Positions 1-12,113 of a stretch of DNA of 12,500 nt are shown here, one piece after another. The notes beneath the pieces were generated by a model. That model had not been told where the DNA came from and searched no databases. It worked only from the letters and a program-made list of their open reading frames with translations. Where the stretch lies: contig JABUQX010148436.1 of the NCBI GenBank assembly GCA_015478945.1, positions 1 to 12,500 of the forward strand, given 5' to 3'. The translations under genes were made by a program, and so were the position numbers. Position 1 is the stretch's first letter. The number at the start of each line of letters is the position of its first letter. This stretch comes from Trachelipus rathkii. Lineage: Eukaryota; Arthropoda; Malacostraca; Isopoda; Trachelipodidae.

Positions 1-114
1 GGTATGTTGTTCATTTGTTTCTGGAAGTGAGTGTTTAACGTTTTCGCATTTATCTGTGTGAAAAACCAGCGTTTTCGTGTAACTCCACTCGTATGGCAGT
101 TGCGATGGTAAATG
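1..114. other. Unassigned left flank
   Basis: This sequence lies outside the inverted-arm structure. It does not align by eye with the 115-120 bp monomers that follow, nor with the retrotransposon sequence beyond the other arm. No reading frame, splice pattern or repeat in it is convincing. It is probably host sequence or an older repeat next to the foldback-like element. Confidence 0.4.
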
Positions 115-1345
115 CGGAGAGGTGCCAACCTCAAAGTAGGCGACCAATAGAAAATTCAACTTTGCATACACCCATCTTTATAAAAGTTATCACTGTTAGC
201 CGAAGAAGTAAAGGGGACCTTATATACCATATGATGTTGGAAGGCAGGCCCCAATACTGTGAAAATGATCATAGAAGGATGAAACGTGGTATACACCCTT
301 CTTATAAGGTGACCGACGCAGCCGAGGTAACGTGACGCTACGCCCATTGATGGATGGGCGGAGAAACAAAACCTTGGAAATTGACATAGAATAATGAAAC
401 TTCGTATACACCCTTCATATAATGTAACCTCGTTACAGAAGTAAAGTAACACGTCCCCCATTCAGGGATGGGTCTGTGCCCCAAAACATTGGAAAGTGAC
501 ACAGAACGATGAAACTTGGTATACACCCTTCTCATAATGTATCCTCGGTACAGCAGAGGTTACGTGGCCGTGCATCCCCCCAGAGAGGGGTGCTGGCCCC
601 TTCAAGTAGGAAATGACCGTAGAATGATGAAACTTGGTATACACCCTTCTTATAATGTAACTTCGATACAGAAGGGGTAAAGTGACACTACGCCCATTGA
701 GGGATGGGACTGTGCCCCAAAACCTTGGAAATTGATATAGAACGATGAAACTTGGTATACACCCTTCTTATAATGTATCCTCGGTACATCCGAGGTTACG
801 TGGCCGTGCATCCCCCTAGAGAGGGGTGCCGGGCCCTCCAAGTAGGAAATGACCGTAGAATAATGAAACTCGGTATACACCCTTCTTATAATGTAACCTC
901 GATACAGAAGAGGTAAAGTGACACTACGCCCATTGATGGATGAGGCTGAGCCCCAAAACCTTGGAAATTGACATAGAATGATGAACTTTAATTTATACAC
1001 CCTTCTTATATTCATATCCTCGATACAGAAGAGGTAACACTACACTACGCCCAGGGATGGGGCTGTGCCCCAAAACCTTGGAAATTGACATAGAATTATG
1101 AAACTTGGTATACACCTTTCTTATAATGTAACCTCGTCGCAGAAGAGGTAACGTGACACTACGCCCATTGAGGAATGGGGCTGTGCCCCAAAACCTTGGA
1201 AATTAACATAGGATGAAATTTGGTATAACCCTTTCTTAGGATGTAACATCGATACAGAAGAGGTAACATGACACTACGCTCACAGGGTGTTGAGGCTGAG
1301 GCCCAAAACACTGGAAATTGACGTAGAAGGATGAAATTTGGAGAG
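115..1345 (+). repeat. Left arm: ~10 tandem monomers of 115-125 bp
   Basis: The anchor TATACACCC (or a close variant) recurs at 165, 290, 405, 520, 638, 756, 874, 994, 1109 and 1224, giving spacings of 125, 115, 115, 118, 118, 118, 120, 115 and 115 bp. A degraded further copy ends near 1345. Two monomer types are seen. Type B carries a GTGACACTACGCCCATTGA segment followed by a GGGGCTGTGCCCC dyad and AAAACCTTGGAAATTGACATAG. Type A carries GTGGCCGTGCATCCCCC, a GAGAGGGGTGC segment and AAGTAGGAAATGACCGTAG. Between about 450 and 930 the types alternate, giving a higher-order unit of about 236 bp. The inner copies (after about 930) are all type B. The minus strand stays open across several monomers, but only because stops are scarce in the unit. 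The outermost copy (115-290) is the most diverged. Confidence 0.9.
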
Positions 1346-1640
1346 CACACAGAAGAGGAAGGATAAATAGGACTGGAGGAAGAGCACGGATGCATCTTAC
1401 AAAGATAAGCCGTTTTCTAAAGGCTGAAGGCTTACATTTCTATTTTCAAATCTCGTTTTCTTTTCATAAACGTCAACTAATATATAGTTTTTCTTAAATT
1501 GAAACATGCATATATTGCTTGCTATTTTTATTTTACAAGTTTCATTTTACATTTAAACTTTAATTTTTTTTTTTATTTAAATTTTTAATTTATTTTCAAA
1601 TTTTTATATTTTATTTTTTGAATTTATTTTTTATTTGCTT
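1346..1640. other. AT-rich, T-tract spacer
   Basis: The left monomer array degrades here into purine-rich sequence (about 1346-1390) and then into strongly T-rich, low-complexity DNA with several runs of T (about 1480-1640). No ORF or RNA gene is visible. It forms the left part of the centre between the two inverted arms. Confidence 0.6.
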
Positions 1641-1985
1641 AAAACATTTTGTTTTTACTAAAAATTTTATTCTTTTCATGTTTATAACATTAAAAAATTT
1701 GCATTTTTACACACCCTAAAGAAGTAAATCAGTAAATCAAGCCACTCACCCTACCCATCCCACCCATCCATGATCAATTGATTCAAATCATATTTTGTAT
1801 AACAACTTTTTTATTTTTATTTTATTTTGTTTAAAAATATATATTTTTACTAAAATTTTTATTCTTTTTATGTTTATAACTTTAAAAATTTGTTTTTACA
1901 AATCAGTAAATCAGTAAATCAACCCGCCCTCCTCCTCCCCTCTCACCCATTCATGATCTATTGATTCAGGTCACATTTCGAGTAT
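1641..1985 (+). repeat. Short tandem duplication, ~185 bp period
   Basis: A block with TTTTACTAAAA, a T-rich stretch, TTTATAAC, AGTAAATCAGTAAATCA, a C-rich CCACCC segment and ATGATCWATTGATTCA occurs at about 1641-1800. It recurs at about 1833-1985. The offset is 192 bp at the start and 182 bp at the AGTAAATCAGTAAATCA motif (1723 and 1905). The second copy continues without a break into the larger 620 bp repeat, so the smaller duplication was built on the edge of the larger one. No coding potential was seen. Confidence 0.75.
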
Positions 1986-3075
1986 CAGTATCATTTTGGA
2001 TAAACAACAAAAATAAGTTCTTTATATACTGACCAACGAATATATGCCAATGTAACAAAATATTCACATTAATAATGCTAACATAGCATCATCTGAACTA
2101 AGAATATAATGCACAATGACAAACCTAACATACCTTACGCACGAATAAACAGCTAACATTAACAAAGTTCCATACTTAACAACAGTAAAGTAACTAACAT
2201 AGCATACAAAACGTAACCTATTCACACTTTGTTAAGCATATCTCTAACATATCAATGTTAATTTTACATTAACATGGTAATATTTAACAAAACATTTATC
2301 ATAACCTCACCTAATTATCATACTGACCAACGAATATGTGCTAATGAAACAAAGTTTTTTTTACATTAACATAGTAATATTTACCAAAATTTATCATAAC
2401 CTTACAAAACTATCATAATCCCCAACGAATAATTGCGAACATAAAGTTTTACCCAGACATAACATAAAAATAAGTTCTTTGAATAAATTTTCATAGTAAA
2501 GTATAATAGTTTACTGCTGATCCTAAAGCAGTAAATCAAACCACCCCCACCCCTCCCACCTTCCATAATCTATTGAGCTATTGATCTATTGATTCAAGTC
2601 ATATTTTGAGTATCATTTTGGATAAACATAACAAAAATAAGTTCTTTATATACTGACCAACGAATATATGCTAACATAAAGTTTTCACTTCAATAAAGCA
2701 AACATAGCATAACCTGAACTAAGAATATAATGTACAACAACAAACCTAGCATACCTTAAGCACAAATAAACAGTTAACATTAACAAAGTTCCATACTTAA
2801 CACCAGTAAAGTAACTAGCATTGCATACAGAATGTAACCTATTCACACTTTTTCAAACATATCTCTAACATATGATTGTTATTATTACATTAACATAGTA
2901 ATATTTAACAAAAATTTATCATAACCTTACCTAATTATCATACTGACCAACGAATATACGCTAACGTAACAAAGCTTTTTTACATTAACATGGTAATATT
3001 TAACAAAAATTATCATAACCTTACCTAACTATCATAATCCAAAAAGGAAAACTGCAAACAAAGTTTTATCCTCAG
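1895..3075 (+). repeat. Tandem direct duplication, ~620 bp period
   Basis: The two copies span about 1895-2515 and 2516-3075. Matching landmarks include GTTCTTTATATACTGACCAA (2017 and 2641), CATACTTAA (2171 and 2792), the ATTATCATACTGACCAACGA stretch (offset 620) and ACTATCATAATCC (2409 and 3028). The offset drifts only from 624 to 619 bp. Each copy contains smaller repeats of roughly 100 bp built around ACATTAACATRGTAATATTT, TTATCATAACC and GACCAACGAATA. The sequence is AT-rich with repeated TAACAT words, frequent stops in all frames and no recognised protein. It fills the centre between the inverted arms. Confidence 0.85.
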
Positions 3076-3103
3076 TAAAGCTAAACTATGAACATAACAT
3101 AAC

Positions 3104-3573
3104 AGCCCCATCCATCAATTTGCGTAGTGTCACTTTACCTCTTCTGTATCGAGGTTACATTATAAGAAGGGTGTATATCGAGTTTCATCATTCTACGGTC
3201 ATTTCCTACTTGGAGGGGGCCAGCACCTCTCTCTAGGGGGATGCATGGCCACATAACCTCGGCTGTACCAAGGATACATTATAAGAAGGGTGTATACCAA
3301 GTTTCATCATTCTATGTCAATTTCCAAGGTTTTGGGGCTCAGCCCCATCCATCAATTGGCGTAGCGTCACGTTACCTCGGATGCGTCGGCCACCTTATAA
3401 GAAGGGTGTATAACAAGTTTCATCCTTCTATGATCATTTTCACCCCAACACCATATGGGCATATCGTCACTTTACTTTGGCTGTACCGAGGATACCTTAT
3501 AAGAAGGGTGTATAGCAAGTTTCGTAATTCTACAGTCATTTCCTACTTGGTGGGGCCAGCACCCCCTCTCCAG
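3104..3573 (-). repeat. Right arm: ~4.5 inverted monomers
   Basis: The complement of the left-arm anchor, GGGTGTATA, occurs at 3169, 3288, 3404 and 3506, with spacings of 119, 116 and 102 bp. Reading rightward the order is type B, type A, type B, a shortened copy, then a partial type A that ends at CTCTCCAG. The unit at 3334-3346 contains the exact dyad GGGGCTCAGCCCC. A run of codons on the plus strand (3241-3582) stays open across the monomers. It is the mirror of the open minus-strand frames in the left arm and has no recognisable domain, so it is not annotated as a gene. The array stops where LINE homology begins. Confidence 0.88.
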
Positions 3574-3683
3574 GTGCACTAAACTTCAAACCTTTGATCA
3601 ATATTCCCAGCATGGTCTGTCAATCATGCGCAGACTTGCATACAGAAATTCAAATCTCCCACCCACATAGCTCGATCAACATA

Positions 3684-4077
3684 TTTCAATTAAATATAAA
3701 TGGTATTATGAATAAACATAAGAGAAGTTTTCCACACCATAAATAAGTTCAATATACACATTGCAATAATTCAGGAATCCAATCTAAAACCAAGCACCTA
3801 CCTCTCCAAATTACCCAATTACACATCCCTAAGACAAGATATAGACCCACCAGAGCATAGTCTAGTTATGCTCATCCACAAAAACATCCAATTCTGTAAC
3901 ACCACAAATTACACACCACAAATTATAAACGATGACCAAATCTCCACATTCCAATCAATAGCAGCTAAAATTAATACAACCATACAACACTTCAATAAAA
4001 CCATTCTAAAGGCTTCCCAAAAATACATCCCCCAAGGCTACTGCAAACAATTCAATCCCAATTTTCACCAGAAATAA
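3684..4077 (+). pseudogene. LINE endonuclease (EEP/APE) remnant
   Basis: In an intact element this domain nicks the target DNA to prime reverse transcription. Frame 3 from 3684 reads FQLNINGI, the conserved start of APE-type endonucleases. After a frameshift near 3715-3730, frame 1 (3721-4077) reads NIHIAIIQESNLKPST, which contains the Gln-Glu of the catalytic endonuclease motif, then SLRQDI and LVMLIHKNIQF. Only about 85 residues of endonuclease are visible before the sequence passes, via FQSIAAKINTT, into the linker segment FNKTILKASQKYIPQG. The later motifs, including the SDH catalytic triplet, are not found. The usual domain is about 220 residues, so an internal deletion is inferred near 3965-3990. 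ATG at 3868 is internal and is not a true start. Confidence 0.8.
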
Positions 4078-4916
4078 ATATCCTAATAAAACATAAAATT
4101 CCCTCCGACAAAATAGACAACCAAATCATGGACCTAAACAACAGAATAAACAAAACTCTAGCAAAAATAAAAACTGGCAACAGTACACACAAACAACACA
4201 CCATAAAATGAACACGACAAAAATGTACTGAACAATAAAAAAATCCACACTTCGCAAACACAGCTCCACCAACCCACAAAGCCATATGTAAACAGAACAA
4301 TAAAATCTTTAGCCTTAAAAATCAATGCAATCTACAACTCCCACCAACAGATTAACAACTAAACGACTTAAAAAATAAAAGAACAACCAAGAACCCCCCA
4401 TCCCCATTCACTACACAAGAAGTACTAAGCACCATCAAAAACCTCAAAAATTTACAAGCAGAATGGCCAGACAAAATATCCAATATCTGCCTCAAACAAA
4501 ATGAAACTAAAACCATAGCAGTACGAACTCAAATATTCAACACTGCTTGGCAAACCGACACTATCCCCCCATTCTGGAAACACAAAACCCCCACACTAAA
4601 ACCTAATAAACCATCCAACATCCCTACCTCATATAGACTCATATCATTACTTCATACTATATCTAAAGTTCTCAAGAAGTTAATCCTGAATAGAATCTCA
4701 CCCTTAATCCCCTTCTCAGATACACAACATGGATTCAATCCAAACCACTCTACTACCTCACTGCTTACCTATCTGATGCAAAGCATCCTCACAGGTTTCA
4801 ACCAAAATCTACCACCCTCTTGCACTCTTCTGGCGGAAATAGACAAAGCATTTGATACAGTCTCACATCACCTCTTAATAGACAAAGTCTTAAACAGAAA
4901 TAAACAACAAGTATAA
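4071..4916 (+). pseudogene. LINE linker and N-terminal half of reverse transcriptase
   Basis: This block is in frame 3. The linker (from 4071) reads DLNNRINKTLAKIK and is broken by stops, the last at 4353-4355. From 4356 the frame is open for 186 codons to the stop at 4914-4916. Visible RT blocks are FTTQEVLSTIKNLKN (from 4407), the fingers segment PTSYRLISLLHTISKVLKKL, the DTQHGFNPNHSTTSLL block, and block A as EIDKAFDTVSHHLL. Block A normally has five residues between its two Asp residues (D-L-S-K-A-F-D style). Here only three remain, consistent with a 6 bp in-frame deletion. The stop at 4914 lies just after SHHLLIDKVLN and separates this block from the rest of the palm. Confidence 0.9.
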
Positions 4917-4917
4917 G

Positions 4918-5371
4918 AAAACAATAGCAAATTTCCTATCCAGTCACACAGCTAGAGTTACATAAGGGCGCCATGCCTCGTATGTACGGGTTATATAACG
5001 GAGTCCCATAGGGCACCATCCAATCACCAACACTCTTTAATCTATATATGCATGATCTACCACAAGTCCATAACCCACATCCCCATCTATAAAAATCAAT
5101 AGTTATGCAGATAACCTAACAATTACACCCCAAAGTCCCTCTATAAATACAGCAATAATTGGAGCAATGGCAGTCAACAAACAGAATGACAACCTCTCCT
5201 CAAAAATCCTTTATTACATTACTCACACCTAACAAAAGAGAGTCAAACACCCATCCAAGAGTTTCCTTTCAAACAACAGATTCCCACCTCATTAAACAAC
5301 CCACCAACCCTTGGCTTAACTTTCGATCCACATATGACCTTCACCCCCCACATAAACAATATTACCTCTAG
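4918..5371 (+). pseudogene. LINE reverse transcriptase catalytic core, frameshifted
   Basis: The palm continues in alternating frames. Frame 1 (4918 on) reads ANFLSSHTARVT. Frame 2 (4994 on) reads YNGVP, then an amber stop at 5009-5011 where the family has Gln, then GTIQSPTLFNLYMHDLPQ, which is block B. Frame 1 (5101 on) reads SYADNLTI, which is block C. The usual YADD has become YADN through the AAC codon at 5113-5115, so the second metal-binding Asp is lost. Frame 2 (5159 on) then reads STNRMTTSPQKSFITLLTP, the block D/E region that follows YADD in LINEs of this type. At least four frame changes occur within about 450 bp. A stop inside block B and a lost catalytic Asp each independently indicate that the copy cannot encode active enzyme. 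Confidence 0.88.
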
Positions 5372-5430
5372 AACCAAACATAAATCGAATGCGATGAAAA
5401 CCCTAACCAAAACAACTTGAGTCCCTTAAA

Positions 5431-6144
5431 ATAGTATACAGACAATACATCCACCAAATCTTAAACTATGCACTGCCCGCTTGGGCTCCCATGATATCAC
5501 AAGCCAACATTCAAAAACTGGAGGTCGTTCAATAAATAAACAGAATAATAAACAGGCTGCCTTCCTTCCACACCTATCAACCATTAGAAAGAAACCAAAA
5601 CAAAATTTCTAATTATAAAGGCCCCTTAACATGATAGGTAGCCAATTCTACAGCAAATCATTTTTAACAGACCACCCTTTACACCAAACATTACAACAAC
5701 CCGTACCACCAAAAAGGAATAAAGTTACACCAACCATGTACTATTCTAACATTTACAGCACACTCCACCAGAAACTCCCATTATTAAAAACATTCACACT
5801 CGATTAACACAAAAAGCGATCTCCAAATATCCAAACAACACTCCCCTCCAGGTGCATCCACCCGAAATATCTCCCACAGAACAAACCTTGGACCATCAAA
5901 CCAGTGATGCTGTCTCCTTTCCGCTCTAGGAACCATCCCTCCCTTCAGGAATATAAATTTAGATTCCACAATGCTCCCTTTCCCCACTGTCAAAAGTGCT
6001 CCTCCCTGACAAACAATGAGACAAGACATCTCTTACTAAACTGCTTGGACCTAATAGATGTCAGACTTCGATACTCTTGTTCTGACAGACTTGTGGGATG
6101 AGCCTGCTGTGGTACCACAATATCTTCGGATTGCCCACTTCTGA
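5431..6144 (+). pseudogene. LINE thumb and C-terminal Cys/His region
   Basis: Frame 1 from 5431 reads IVYRQYIHQILNYALPAW, the post-palm segment typical of LINE RTs, with a stop at 5533-5535 and another at 5632-5634. Frame 3 takes over at 5631 (MIGSQFYSKSFLTDHPLH) and ends at 5805-5807. A further frame 3 stretch, open through MLSPFRSRNHPSLQEYKF (5907 on), contains a C-X2-C-X9-H-X4-C pattern in the HCQKC...RHLLLNC segment, a knuckle-like motif often found at the end of Jockey and I group polymerases. A frame change near 6090 restores [17 protein letters not shown], followed by TGA at 6142-6144, taken as the original stop. The ATG codons at 5631 and 5907 are internal methionines and are not starts. 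Confidence 0.85.
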
Positions 6145-6172
6145 GAGGAGAAGGGGAGCAGGGTGCTACCAA

Positions 6173-6650
<478 letters not shown>

Positions 6651-7562
6651 TGGTGGAATGTGTCCCTGAGTGCTCATTGTTGAGGAGCTATCAGACTGAT
6701 CTAACATAAATTATCATTATTTTATTAATGCTATCTAAACTTCTCTCTCCAAATTGTATTTTTTAAATTTTTTGGAGAAATTATTGATAAAGTATTTTCA
6801 GCATTGTTATATTTTGTTATTTGCCAAACAATTTTGAGCAAATACCCCTCTAACCTCTCTGAAGCCATATAGGACAAAGTAGAAGTAAAGGAAACACTGT
6901 ATCATCATTACTATTTTTAAATTATTATTAATCTAAATTAATACTTTATATGATGTTTCGTATAAAGAATTAATGACCAAGTAAATTTCCCTACACAGAA
7001 ATAAATGCAAAACTTGGAAGTGTGAAAACACTCTATGGTCTTCTCATCCATAACGAGGGATCAACTCATCAGACCATCTAGTTCCCTTTTCAGAAGGATT
7101 CATCCCAGAAGGGTTAGTCCAACAGACATCATGAATTCAATTATTAAAATAGAACATTTAAATAATTACTTATTTATAGCAATCAATATAATGTGACCCA
7201 TTATCTTCACAGGAATCTATTGGGCAGCTTCGTCCAAGAAATTTCCACTGAGTTTGTTTATTTTGTCAACTTTTAGTTTCAGGGCCTTTTTTTGTTCCAA
7301 ACCGCTGAAAACTCCAACACCTTCCTAATTGCCCAGAGGCAATCCTCAGATTGAAGAAGTAGGAAGACCTTAGCCAAGCTGAGCATAAGATCATTTTTAT
7401 TATTGCATTTCACATTCACACACCAATATAACACTATTGCTCACTGTTTGAATTGTGTTGTCAAGCAAGAATCTTGAACCAAATCATTCCAACTGTCAAG
7501 ATATCGACTGCCAACAGCATTAGAATATTCGCAGATCTCCATTGGTTGCATCGATCTTGCAT

Positions 7563-7564
<2 letters not shown>
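6651..7564. other. Unassigned spacer between TA arrays 1 and 2
   Basis: This is AT-rich non-repetitive sequence. On the minus strand, about 7400-7270 reads as a short open stretch containing KVFLLLQSEDCLWAIRKVLE, but it is under 60 codons and stops within it (TGA at about 7282). An ATGGTCT / AGACCAT inverted pair lies at about 7035-7076. The minus strand also has a CTGATGAG box near 7070 but no following GAAA box, so it is not a hammerhead ribozyme. No gene, tRNA or recognised transposon end was found. Confidence 0.5.
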
Positions 7565-8686
<1,122 letters not shown>

Positions 8687-9106
8687 GTGTACCAACCTTC
8701 AAACCTCCAATGATTATTCTATAACATGGTCCTTCAACATATGCGGAAACTCACACACAGAAATCCAAATCCCCCACCCACATAATTCAATCAACACCCT
8801 TCAATTGAATATTAATGGTATAAAAAATAAACAAAGAACTTCACCACACCCTAATCAAATATAATATACACATAACACTTATAAAACTATCCAATCTCAA
8901 ACAAGACACTCACCTCTCTGAATTTTGTAATTACAAAATCCTAAGACAAGACAAAACCAACACAAACATCGCCTCATTCCTTACACTCGTACACAAAAAT
9001 ATCCAATTTCAAAAACAACACAAATCACACAAAATACCTTATGAACAACAATCAAATATCCACTTACTAATCAATAGAAAAATGTTGTAATAAAAAAACA
9101 TACAAC
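8687..9106 (+). mobile_element. 5' fragment of the same LINE family
   Basis: This region aligns by eye with about 3574-3990 throughout. Shared landmarks are CTTCAAACC, ACAGAAATYCAAATC, CCCACCCACATA, TCAATCAACA, TTCAATTRAATATWAATGGTAT, CCTAAGACAAGA, CACAAAAAYATCCAATT and AATCAATAG. It encodes the same endonuclease start (LQLNINGI near 8800). It is more degraded than the first copy, with several small deletions and many stops, and it ends before the linker and RT. A 5' fragment without a 3' end is unusual for simple target-primed insertion, which truncates the 5' side. This copy was therefore probably broken later, perhaps by the growth of the adjacent TA/TAA array. Confidence 0.85.
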
Positions 9107-9109
9107 CTA

Positions 9110-9182
9110 ATATTGTGCAGGAGATTATGTCTCACACCTACCTCCCTTAACACAATATAATAACTAGGCAGCTGGTTATTAT
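9110..9182. repeat. Two small inverted repeats beside TA array 3
   Basis: ATAATAAC (9157-9164) and GTTATTAT (9175-9182) form a perfect 8 bp stem with a 10-base loop containing CAGCTG. ATATTGTG (9110-9117) pairs with CACAATAT (9151-9158) across a 33-base spacer and overlaps the first stem. The segment lies between the LINE fragment and the TA/TAA array. Its function is unknown, and chance pairing in AT-rich DNA is possible. Confidence 0.4.
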
Positions 9183-9208
9183 ATAAGGGCTTTATTCTGT
9201 ATAGTTTC

Positions 9209-9315
9209 TAATATATATAAATATATATAAATATAATAATAATAATAATATATATATAATATAATAATATAATAACTATATATAATATATAATAATAATA
9301 ATAATATATAATAAT

Positions 9316-9352
<37 letters not shown>

Positions 9353-9638
9353 TATAATATATAATATATATATTATATATATATATATGCTGAATATAAT
9401 AATATGTATATAATATATATATATATATAATATATATAATAATAATATAATAATATATATATAATAACTAATATATATATATAATATATAATAATATATA
9501 TATATGTATATATATATACCGATTATATATATATAATATATATATATATAATAATATATAATATATATATATATATATATGTAATATAATAATAATATAA
9601 TATAATAATAATAATAATAATATAATAATAATAATAAT

Positions 9639-9734
<96 letters not shown>

Positions 9735-9785
9735 GGTATATATATATATATATATATATATACCGGAATACTCTTATATATATAT

Positions 9786-9821
<36 letters not shown>

Positions 9822-9834
9822 ATATATAATATAT

Positions 9835-9885
<51 letters not shown>
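9209..9885. repeat. Mixed TA/TAA low-complexity array 3
   Basis: This array of about 677 bp mixes (TA)n with TAA/AAT units and occasional TATG. It is the most heterogeneous array in the window. Interruptions include TACCGATTA (9517-9525), the palindrome TACCGGTA (9731-9738), TACCGGAATACTCTTA (9761-9776) and GCTGAATA near 9389. The last 44 bases before 9886 are nearly pure TA and abut the start of the TIR-bearing element. Confidence 0.95.

Positions 9886-12113
<2,228 letters not shown>

Larger units (their letters stand above)
115..3573. mobile_element. Foldback-like element with subrepeated inverted arms
   Basis: Two arrays of the same 115-125 bp monomer face each other in inverted orientation (115-1345 and 3104-3573) around a non-coding AT-rich centre. 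The outermost monomers of the arms pair specifically. The left block around 255-350 and the right block around 3345-3450 (inverted) share variants seen in no other monomer, such as GAAAATGATCATAGAAGGA and a CCGACGCA stretch. Homology continues outward in register, through a shared CATATGRTGTTGG, to GGAGAGG near 116 on the left and its complement near 3565 on the right. That colinearity fits long terminal inverted repeats (TIRs) better than two unrelated satellite blocks. Foldback and Galileo-type DNA transposons are known to have long TIRs built of tandem subrepeats, but no transposase is visible, so the assignment is structural only. The right arm is shorter (about 0.47 versus 1.23 kb), which suggests loss or gain of about six inner monomers. 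No target-site duplication is clear. The alternative is a minisatellite locus that underwent an inversion. Confidence 0.55.

Noticed and set aside
156..1395. Minus-strand ORFs of 60-121 codons across the left monomer array, and the plus-strand 113-codon ORF at 3241-3582
   Set aside because: They are the same monomer sequence read in the same orientation. They remain open because the unit contains few stops. Frames change whenever the unit length is not a multiple of three, starts are arbitrary, and no domain is visible.
4052..4300. Minus-strand 82-codon ORF rich in Cys, Phe and Val, which looks like a membrane protein
   Set aside because: It is antisense to the LINE linker region. Its hydrophobic composition is the complement of the A/C-rich sense strand.
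7030..7080. CTGATGAG on the minus strand as a hammerhead ribozyme core
   Set aside because: The required GAAA box and the three-stem arrangement with a cleavage triplet are absent around it.
9183..9190. TATAAGG as a TATA-box promoter
   Set aside because: It sits beside TA-rich low-complexity DNA, where TATA words are expected by chance, and no transcription unit is supported downstream.
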